From contig JANPDA010000191.1 in NCBI GenBank assembly GCA_031431235.1, positions 1 through 8,373 of the forward strand: a stretch of DNA of 8,373 bases, given 5' to 3'. Made by a program: the position numbers and the translations under genes. Shown here one piece after another: positions 1-4,791 of the stretch. The stretch is from JANNSW01 sp031431235 (GTDB lineage: Bacteria; Pseudomonadota; Alphaproteobacteria; Rhizobiales; Hyphomicrobiaceae). Position 1 is the stretch's first letter; the number at the start of each line of letters is the position of its first letter. Below the pieces are notes generated by a model that searched no databases, was not told the DNA's origin, and worked only from the letters and a program-made list of their open reading frames with translations.

Positions 1-563
1 CGACGCCCTTGCGCGACCGCTTCGGCATCCCGATCCGGCTCAATTTCTACACGGTCGAGGAGCTGGAGCTGATCGTGACGCGCGGCGCCGATGTGCTGAA
101 ATGCGCCATGAGCAAGGACGGAGCGCGCGAGATCGCGCGGCGCTCGCGTGGCACGCCGCGCGTGGCCGGCCGGTTGCTCAGGCGTGTGCGTGATTTTGCC
201 TCGGTCGACGGGTCGCCGATCATCAATGCCGCAGTGGCGGACAAGGCGCTGGTGCAACTCGAGGTCGACCGCGAGGGGCTGGACGCGCTCGATCACCGCT
301 ATCTGCGCTGTATCGCGCAGAACTACGAAGGTGGGCCGGTTGGCATCGAGACGATTGCAGCTGCGCTCTCCGAGCCGCGCGATGCGCTGGAAGAGATCGT
401 CGAGCCCTATCTGCTGCAACAGGGTTTTATCGGGCGCACGCCGCGTGGGCGGATCGTGACCTTGAAGGCCTACCGTCACCTCGGTCTCGCCACGCCCCGG
501 CGGGCACCCGACCAGCCGACGCTGTTCGAGGCAGAGGCCCGCCCCGAGGTCGAGGGCGAATAG
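1..563 (+). CDS. ruvB: Holliday junction branch migration ATPase RuvB, C-terminal part (5' end outside window)
   Basis: RuvB is the AAA+ motor that, with RuvA, drives branch migration of Holliday junctions during recombinational repair. The window opens inside the gene; the frame is open from base 3, so no start codon is present. Visible in order: the TPLRDRFGIPIRLNFY segment, which in the family holds the arginine finger; the sensor-II region with SRGTPRVAGRLLRRVRDF; and the C-terminal winged-helix domain (GGPVGIETIAAAL, then GFIGRTPRGR), which binds DNA. The tail after YRHLG is about 27 residues, Pro/Glu-rich and not conserved in the family as far as I know. Walker A and B motifs would lie upstream of the window. 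No other ruv gene is visible downstream. The identification is secure from these motifs; only the length is unknown. Confidence 0.96.
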   Translation, partial: TPLRDRFGIPIRLNFYTVEELELIVTRGADVLKCAMSKDGAREIARRSRGTPRVAGRLLRRVRDFASVDGSPIINAAVADKALVQLEVDREGLDALDHRYLRCIAQNYEGGPVGIETIAAALSEPRDALEEIVEPYLLQQGFIGRTPRGRIVTLKAYRHLGLATPRRAPDQPTLFEAEARPEVEGE

Positions 564-906
564 TCCACCGTGCTTCGGGCCATTGCGGGTCGGTTCGGGC
601 AGGCTCGGAGGGCTGCTTGCAGTGTTGCTGGGCTCCGGTGATACTCATCATTGGGTATAGAGCCGTGCTCGCCGGGCACGTGAGTGGGCGATCCAGCTTC
701 GACGCGATCGAATGTATGGGACGGAATACGAGGTGAGCTATCCTGCTATCGATTGCAGGGAAAACTGGGTCCCGACGGACGCTTCCGCTTCACGCACAAG
801 ACAGCACACCCTTCGACCAGGGCAGGATCGGGGAGCGAGGTGCTCCGCCGGGAGCCGGTTGGCGGGACCTGGCCAAGACCGATCCCGCTTTGAAAACCCG
901 TGTCGC
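564..906. other. Intergenic stretch without a recognisable gene
   Basis: This gap separates the end of ruvB (+) from the end of ctrA (-), so it lies downstream of both genes and should hold their terminators. Short open frames exist here (for example 684-893 on +), but they show no family resemblance and no convincing ribosome binding site. I found only weak hairpins, such as CGTGC/GCACG at about 663-679, and no T-tract that would make an intrinsic terminator. There is no TTAA half-site and no GANTC site. Nothing else can be supported. Confidence 0.6.
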
Positions 907-1602
<696 letters not shown>

Positions 1603-1678
1603 TGTCGTTTCCTCTAGTGCCTGTCCGTCAGGTTTCGCCGCCGCCAGCGAGCCCGGTGAATTTCTGTTGCACGCCTTG

Positions 1679-1694
1679 GTTAACCGCTCATGAT
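1679..1694 (-). promoter_or_regulatory. CtrA-box-like site, proximal (ATCA-N7-TTAAC)
   Basis: On the minus strand this reads ATCA-TGAGCGG-TTAAC, against the CtrA consensus TTAA-N7-TTAAC. The promoter-proximal half is perfect; the other half matches at 2 of 4 positions. It lies about 77 bases upstream of the ctrA start codon, where an autoregulatory site would be expected. Binding is inferred. Confidence 0.5.
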
Positions 1695-1711
1695 GAAACT
1701 ACGACCGAGAA

Positions 1712-1727
1712 GTTAACAAATTCTGAT
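1712..1727 (-). promoter_or_regulatory. CtrA-box-like site, distal (ATCA-N7-TTAAC)
   Basis: On the minus strand this reads ATCA-GAATTTG-TTAAC, with the same perfect TTAAC half and the same imperfect ATCA half as the site at 1679-1694. The two sites share orientation and are exactly 33 bases apart, about three helical turns. The TTAACT element could serve as the -35 region of a CtrA-activated ctrA promoter, but the matching -10 (TCATGA) is poor. Binding is inferred. Confidence 0.5.
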
Positions 1728-1739
1728 GCTGGTGACGTT

Positions 1740-1756
1740 TTGATCATGAAGATCAA
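1740..1756. promoter_or_regulatory. Perfect dyad TTGATC-N5-GATCAA upstream of ctrA
   Basis: A 6-base perfect inverted repeat with a 5-base spacer (ATGAA), extending imperfectly outward on both sides (GTT at left, CAC at right). The size and symmetry suit a dimeric regulator, and it lies just upstream of the distal CtrA-like site. No known regulator is recognised for it. Confidence 0.35.
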
Positions 1757-1791
1757 CACTTTCTGAAGGCGTACACGCGAGCGAGGCGCCC

Positions 1792-1809
1792 GCCGGCCCG
1801 CAAGCCGGC
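1792..1809. repeat. Small hairpin GCCGGC / GCCGGC
   Basis: Two copies of the self-complementary hexamer GCCGGC flank a 6-base loop (CCGCAA). No T-tract follows on either strand, so it is not a clear terminator. It could fold in a long ctrA leader transcript, if one exists. Confidence 0.3.
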
Positions 1810-1837
1810 AGCCAGAGATCGAGTCGCGGCTCCGCCA

Positions 1838-1859
1838 CGTATCGCATGCCAGCGATACG
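1838..1859. repeat. Perfect 8-bp hairpin CGTATCGC / GCGATACG
   Basis: An 8-base perfect stem with a 6-base loop (ATGCCA). No T-tract follows on either strand. It could be an operator or a stem in a leader RNA. It does not fit a tRNA: no acceptor stem or T-loop signature surrounds it. Confidence 0.4.
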
Positions 1860-1937
1860 GGGGTTGGACTCACAGCCTGTTTGGTTGAAATACATTCGAC
1901 TGACCGGGCCCGCCCAAGCCCGTTGCGCTTCGCTTTC

Positions 1938-1975
1938 GTGATTTGCAGCGCCACCGAGCCCGCCCTGCAAATCAC
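1938..1975. repeat. Perfect 11-bp inverted repeat GTGATTTGCAG / CTGCAAATCAC
   Basis: An 11-base perfect stem encloses a 16-base GC-rich loop (1949-1964). An alternative, partly exclusive pairing exists: TTCGTGA (1935-1941) with TCACGAA (1977-1983). The right arm is followed by a second copy of its AATCACC end (1970-1976 and 1982-1988, period 12). No T-tract follows on either strand. This is the strongest secondary structure in the divergent region and could be an operator cluster or part of a structured leader. Confidence 0.5.
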
Positions 1976-1997
1976 CTCACGAATCACCCTCATACTC

Positions 1998-2026
1998 TTT
2001 CTATCAGAAAATCGAATCGCTCCCAA
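1998..2026 (-). promoter_or_regulatory. Candidate distal ctrA promoter with GANTC in its spacer
   Basis: On the minus strand, TTGGGA (2021-2026) and TAGAAA (1998-2003) are separated by 17 bases; each matches the sigma-70 consensus at 4 of 6 positions. One GAATC site lies in the spacer (2014-2018) and a GATTC lies just upstream (2028-2032), reminiscent of the methylation-controlled ctrA promoter P1 of Caulobacter. Transcription from here would give a ctrA leader of nearly 400 bases that includes the hairpins at 1938-1975, 1838-1859 and 1792-1809. This is inferred from motif matching only. Confidence 0.3.
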
Positions 2027-2183
2027 TGATTCTGTCGCAAAAAAGGCGCAACGTGGCGGGACAGCGTTCCACTGAAAAGTAACGACTGCTTTACTCGGGC
2101 TTAAACGGACAATGTCACTGTCGTGGTCGATCGGAGGGTATCGGCAGCGTGATCGCCGCGGGTACTGGCCACCGGGTCACGGA

Positions 2184-2198
2184 TACGATAGGATCGTA
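2184..2198. promoter_or_regulatory. Dyad TACGAT-N3-ATCGTA upstream of the sigma-54 promoter
   Basis: A perfect 6-base inverted repeat with a 3-base spacer, centred about 62 bases before the expected transcription start of the sigma-54 promoter at 2227-2241. Sigma-54 promoters need an upstream activator site, usually a dyad, so this is a candidate for the FlbD-type or other flagellar activator. It does not match a site I can name. Confidence 0.35.
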
Positions 2199-2226
2199 CT
2201 CTCGCGCGGTACCGAAAAAGTGGCTC

Positions 2227-2241
2227 TGGCACGTGACTTGC
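2227..2241 (+). promoter_or_regulatory. Sigma-54 (RpoN) promoter, -24/-12
   Basis: TGGCACG-TGAC-TTGC matches the RpoN core consensus TGGCACG-N4-TTGC at every fixed base, with the required GG to GC spacing. The expected start of transcription is about 2253, roughly 30 bases before the ATG at 2283. Class III/IV flagellar genes in several alphaproteobacteria are sigma-54 dependent, which fits the FliJ-like gene that follows. Confidence 0.85.
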
Positions 2242-2282
2242 GTGTGCAGGCTGACGTTCGAATGTGTTTGGGGTATCGAACC

Positions 2283-2684
2283 ATGAAGCCTCGGGACAGC
2301 CTGTTGAAGGCCCGCTTGTTCGAGCTCGAGGAGAAACGCCGCAAGCTCGGCGATCTCGGCTCGATGATTGCCGATTTCCGCCGGATGGCAGCCGATCTCG
2401 ACCAGCAGATCGAGGCCGAGCATCAGCGGACCGGCGTTCGCGATGTCAACCATTTCGCCTATCCACCGTTTGCCAAGGCGGCGCGACTGCGTCGCGACAA
2501 GCTGTTGAACTCGGTCGGTGATCTGGTCGACAAGCTCGATGCGGCACGCACCGAGCTGACTGAGATCGAGGCCGAGGTGAAGGCGATCGAGCAGCCCATC
2601 GAGGCGGTCGAGGAGCGGTCGCGCTTCTCACGCCGGCCGACCTCGCGCGCTCGCGGGCATCAGGGAGCGAAATCTCCGGCCTGA
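2283..2684 (+). CDS. fliJ: FliJ-like flagellar export chaperone
   Basis: FliJ is a small coiled-coil protein of the flagellar type III export apparatus; it works with the ATPase FliI and helps deliver substrates to the export gate. The product is 133 residues, typical for the family, and almost wholly charged heptad-like helix. Residues 1-105 resemble rhizobial FliJ proteins encoded beside ctrA, with an EEKRRKLGDLGSMIADFRRMAADLD-type first helix and a conserved HFAYPPFAKAARLRRDKL turn in the middle. The last 25 residues are Arg/Ser-rich and less family-like. The frame is open upstream to 2112, but the sigma-54 promoter would start transcription inside that longer frame, so ATG 2283 (weak GGGG about 9 bases before) is chosen. 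No fliI is adjacent; the gene is divergent from ctrA. Identification rests on remembered family resemblance. Confidence 0.75.
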   Translation: MKPRDSLLKARLFELEEKRRKLGDLGSMIADFRRMAADLDQQIEAEHQRTGVRDVNHFAYPPFAKAARLRRDKLLNSVGDLVDKLDAARTELTEIEAEVKAIEQPIEAVEERSRFSRRPTSRARGHQGAKSPA

Positions 2685-2853
2685 GCCGCGCCCAGGCGGG
2701 GATCGAGTTGATTGTCGGAGCTTGCGCCAGGCGCTCGAGGCCGCCCGTATTCACGGCGGTTTCGGGCGCCTGCTTGTCTTGTCCGGTTTGCGGGGTTAAC
2801 ACTCGACCCATTGGCAAACGAGTCTGGGCAGGCTGATCCTGAAGAACATCTTG

Positions 2854-3381
2854 GTGCAGACGAAGACATCGACCATTTGGGCCGCGGCCATGCTTGCGGC
2901 GTGCCTGTCGGGGTGCGCCGGATCGCCGGGCGGCATCACCGAGGTCGGTAGTTTCGCCATGCTGGGTGGGGAAGCCTCACCCGAGGCGCCGACTGCGACC
3001 TACATCCGGATCGCGCGTGGTGCCAAAGCCTGCTGGTTTGCGCCGGGACGTCCGCTGAATGGGACCTATGTGTTCGCCGGCGAGGTCCAGCCGCTGTCGA
3101 AGGGCGGGGACGCTGCAATCGTGATCTACGAGCGAGCCGACGATGGCCGGCGCGGCCTCAAGGCCTTCAATGTCTCGATGACACCGAGTGGGGAAGGTAC
3201 CGCCGTCGGGCGAAGCAATTCCAGGATCCCCGAGCCGTTCGCCGCGCGGATGTTGTCCGACGTGGATCGTTGGGTGGAGGGGGCGACGGGCTGTGCCGAG
3301 GAGGCCGGGGACTGGACTCCGGTCGATCCAGCCGCCGAGCCGGCACAGCCGGCCGCCAAGAAAAAGAAAAAAGCGGTCTGA
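2854..3381 (+). CDS. Conserved hypothetical lipoprotein with lysine-rich tail
   Basis: The N-terminus is a lipoprotein signal: a Lys near the start, a hydrophobic stretch (IWAAAMLAACLS) and a lipobox LSGC, so the Cys at about residue 21 should be lipidated after cleavage. The body (about 45-155) has a YIRIARGAKACWF segment and a SKGGDAAIVIYERADDGRRGLKAF segment, resembling uncharacterised alphaproteobacterial lipoproteins. The C-terminus is Pro/Ala-rich followed by five lysines and Ala-Val; a basic tail like this could contact peptidoglycan or acidic lipid, but that is a guess. GTG 2854 is preferred (GAAGAA at 2841-2846 upstream); TTG 2851 is a close alternative. A weak hairpin (GTTTGC/GCAAAC, 2786-2819) lies in the 169-base gap after fliJ. 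Function is unknown. Confidence 0.8.
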   Translation: MQTKTSTIWAAAMLAACLSGCAGSPGGITEVGSFAMLGGEASPEAPTATYIRIARGAKACWFAPGRPLNGTYVFAGEVQPLSKGGDAAIVIYERADDGRRGLKAFNVSMTPSGEGTAVGRSNSRIPEPFAARMLSDVDRWVEGATGCAEEAGDWTPVDPAAEPAQPAAKKKKKAV

Positions 3382-3399
3382 CCCGGCGGATTGGCCGGG
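3382..3399 (+). terminator. Small hairpin directly after the lipoprotein stop codon
   Basis: CCCGGC and GCCGGG form a 6-base perfect stem with a 6-base loop, beginning at the base after the TGA. There is no T-tract, so termination here would be weak or Rho-assisted. Confidence 0.35.
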
Positions 3400-3412
3400 A
3401 TCGGGCCTGAAC

Positions 3413-3448
3413 CGGCTGTGCGACGTTTGCTCGAGCCCCGCACAGCCG
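3413..3448. terminator. Shared hairpin between convergent lipoprotein and sciP genes
   Basis: CGGCTGTGCG and CGCACAGCCG form a 10-base perfect, GC-rich stem around a 16-base loop that itself holds the palindrome GCTCGAGC. It sits between two convergent stop codons and ends 9 bases past the sciP stop. No T-tract is present on either strand, so it is a probable bidirectional transcript end or barrier, not a classical intrinsic terminator. Confidence 0.6.
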
Positions 3449-3457
3449 CTTCGAGCA

Positions 3458-3736
3458 TCAGCTCCGGTAATCCTGGATGCGGGTCGCCCGCAGGCCCGGA
3501 AGACCGTGCTGGTCGATCGACCGCTGCCAGGACAGGAACTCATCGACCGTCAGCTGATAACGATCACAGGCTTCCTCGATCGAGAGGAGCCCGCCGCGCA
3601 CAGCTGCGACGACTTCGGCTTTGCGACGGATCACCCAACGCTTGGTGTCCGGCGGGGGCAAGTCGGCTATGGTGAGTGGAGCCCCATCGGGGCCCACGAC
3701 GTAGCGGACACGCGGTCTGAATGTTTGTTCGGCCAT
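3458..3736 (-). CDS. sciP: CtrA inhibitory protein SciP (DUF1153 family)
   Basis: SciP is a small helix-turn-helix protein that, in Caulobacter, represses CtrA-activated genes in newborn G1 cells by interacting with CtrA and with DNA at its promoters. The 92-residue product matches the family length and its hallmark sequence: RVRYVVGPDGAPLTIADLPPP, then TKRWVIRRKAEVVAAVRGGLLS, then the helix-turn-helix region SIEEACDRYQLTVDEFLSWQ and a GLPGLRATRIQDYR end. The frame is open upstream to 3808, but family length and the conserved start place translation at ATG 3736, with a GAG ribosome-binding element about 6 bases before. A CtrA-box-like site lies 51-66 bases upstream, consistent with CtrA activating its own inhibitor. 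It is convergent with the lipoprotein gene and divergent from the Rid-family gene. Confidence 0.95.
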   Translation of the reverse strand: MAEQTFRPRVRYVVGPDGAPLTIADLPPPDTKRWVIRRKAEVVAAVRGGLLSIEEACDRYQLTVDEFLSWQRSIDQHGLPGLRATRIQDYRS

Positions 3737-3786
3737 TTTACTCGGTACAACCTTGACCTGATTGCGCCTACCATACGGCGGTGCGC

Positions 3787-3801
3787 TTAAGATGCTCCTA
3801 A
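3787..3801 (-). promoter_or_regulatory. CtrA box upstream of sciP (TTAG-N7-TTAA)
   Basis: On the minus strand this reads TTAG-GAGCATC-TTAA, 7 of 8 half-site positions of the CtrA consensus TTAA-N7-TTAA; the base after is G instead of the favoured C. Its distance from the sciP start codon suits a -35-overlapping activator site. It also lies about 118 bases upstream of the divergent Rid-family gene. Binding is inferred from the match and from CtrA control of sciP in Caulobacter. Confidence 0.6.
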
Positions 3802-3918
3802 GCCACACCCGACAATTTTAGCAAGAACCATGCCTGCGTCTACAGTAAATATGTAACAGGCTGATGGCGAACGGAACTTTGCGCGATTTCGCTGTCCAAC
3901 TGCAGGTCCGAGGCTGCC

Positions 3919-4314
3919 ATGACATCACCCATCGCCTACCGGAACGCGACAGCCTCGCTGACCGCGAACGCCTACAATCACGTCGTGACCGCGGGCGGCT
4001 TTGCCCATCTGGCGGGCCAGCTTGCCGCCGACCAGGCCGGCAATCCGGCACGTCTGGGCGACATCGCCGAGGAGACCCGCATCGCCATGGGCCTGCTGCA
4101 GAGCGTGCTCGCCGAGGTCGGCCTCACCTTCGCCGACGTGGTGCGTGTCGGCGTCTACATGACCGACCTGTCCGAGTTCGAGCGGATGAACGCGGTCTAT
4201 GTGACCTATTTCGAGACGGGGCGGCTGCCAGCACGCACCACCGTCGGTGTGGCGAGCCTGCTCGAGGGCTGCCGCATCGAGATCGATTGTGTGGCGCGGT
4301 TGCGCGAGGGCTGA
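3919..4314 (+). CDS. Rid family (YjgF/YER057c/UK114) protein, probable enamine/imine deaminase
   Basis: RidA-type proteins are small homotrimers that hydrolyse reactive enamines/imines released by PLP enzymes such as threonine dehydratase. The 131-residue product has the family length. Visible marks are an N-terminal YNHVVTAGGFAHLAGQLAAD strand pair, the DVVRVGVYMTDLSEFERMNAVY segment, and the C-terminal PARTTVGVASLLEGCRIEID signature. The Arg at 106, which in RidA binds the substrate carboxylate, and the Glu at 121 are both present, so imine deaminase activity is plausible. The N-terminal motif lacks the usual GPYSQ, so this may be a Rid subgroup other than RidA proper and I give no symbol. 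ATG 3919 follows GAGG (3910-3913) by 5 bases. It is divergent from sciP and about 90 bases before the next gene. Confidence 0.92.
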   Translation: MTSPIAYRNATASLTANAYNHVVTAGGFAHLAGQLAADQAGNPARLGDIAEETRIAMGLLQSVLAEVGLTFADVVRVGVYMTDLSEFERMNAVYVTYFETGRLPARTTVGVASLLEGCRIEIDCVARLREG

Positions 4315-4365
4315 GCCGCGACGAACCCGACATTGAGTACCTGCCGGGAGGTGCTAGAAATCGTC

Positions 4366-4385
4366 CCGGGTGCGTCGGGCACCGG
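4366..4385 (+). terminator. Weak hairpin after the Rid-family gene
   Basis: CCGGGTGC and GCACCGG can pair as a 7-base stem with one bulged G and a 5-base loop. There is no T-tract. It lies between the Rid-family stop and the next gene and might attenuate read-through. Confidence 0.25.
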
Positions 4386-4404
4386 CAAACGCGGGAGTTA
4401 CGTC

Positions 4405-4722
4405 GTGGGTATCGTCCTTGCAGCCATTCGCGCGGCCGGCATCATGCTGGTCTCGCTCGTCATCGCCGGCATGATGATCGGCTATCTGGCGTTCAACATG
4501 CCGGACCTGCTGAACTCCGCGCTGAATGTCGCCGGCATCGCCAAGGGCTGGATCACCAACACGACCAACACCGGCATCTCGGCCGAGTACAACATCTGGC
4601 TGAAGTTCCTGATCCAGGATCAGCAACTCGTGTTCATGGCGCTGGTGATCCTGGTGCGGCTGGTGCTGGCACTCGCCTGGTCCGCCATGCTCGCGGCGTT
4701 CCCGAGCAAGCGCGTCGGCTGA
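4405..4722 (+). CDS. Small membrane protein with two predicted transmembrane helices
   Basis: The 105-residue product has a hydrophobic N-terminal helix (about residues 3-29, from IVLAAIRAAG through IAGMMIGYLAF), a polar loop of about 45 residues rich in Asn/Thr (GWITNTTNTGISAEYN), and a second hydrophobic helix (about 75-98, LVFMALVILVRLVLALAWSA). The end is basic (SKRVG), consistent with both termini in the cytoplasm. I do not recognise the family. The start is GTG 4405, chosen because GGGAG (4393-4397) lies 7 bases before it; the open frame extends 24 codons upstream to a TTG with no comparable site. It ends 69 bases before the TIR-TPR gene on the same strand, so the two may be co-transcribed; no strong promoter is visible between them. 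Confidence 0.75.
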   Translation: MGIVLAAIRAAGIMLVSLVIAGMMIGYLAFNMPDLLNSALNVAGIAKGWITNTTNTGISAEYNIWLKFLIQDQQLVFMALVILVRLVLALAWSAMLAAFPSKRVG

Positions 4723-4791
4723 GACCGGCATTGCAATTCACGCGTCGTGGCCCGAGGATGGTCAAGTCTGTCAGAGGTCGGGAGGCTCGAG

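Larger units (their letters stand above)
1821..2032. promoter_or_regulatory. Cluster of five GANTC (CcrM-type) methylation sites upstream of ctrA
   Basis: GANTC occurs at 1821-1825 (GAGTC), 1867-1871 (GACTC), 1981-1985 (GAATC), 2014-2018 (GAATC) and 2028-2032 (GATTC). Under 1 would be expected by chance in 212 bases. GANTC is the target of the cell-cycle methyltransferase CcrM in alphaproteobacteria, and in Caulobacter the methylation state of such a site controls a ctrA promoter. The sites themselves are seen; their function here is inferred. The cluster lies in the non-coding divergent region between ctrA and the fliJ-like gene, 220 to 430 bases from the ctrA start. Confidence 0.6.

Noticed and set aside
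1603..1608. TGTCGT just upstream of the ctrA start, plus TCGACT at 1896-1901 and TGTCGT at 2119-2124, as SciP DNA motifs
   Set aside because: They fit the short (T/A)GTCG(A/T) motif as I remember it, but a 6-base motif with two free positions is expected often by chance, so they are not called.
1838..1859. Hairpin considered as part of a tRNA or intrinsic terminator
   Set aside because: There is no cloverleaf, T-loop or acceptor stem around it, and no T-tract on either strand.
2112..2282. Longer N-terminus for the fliJ-like gene starting at ATG 2112
   Set aside because: The sigma-54 promoter (2227-2241) would initiate inside it, and the extra 57 residues do not resemble FliJ.
3358..3372. 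A-rich tract at the end of the lipoprotein gene as a programmed frameshift or slippage site
   Set aside because: The tract simply encodes the lysines and is broken by G residues. A shifted product would run antisense through sciP with no meaningful sequence.
3737..3808. Longer N-terminus for SciP from 3808
   Set aside because: The extra 24 residues cross the CtrA-box-like promoter site and are absent from the family's usual 90-residue form.
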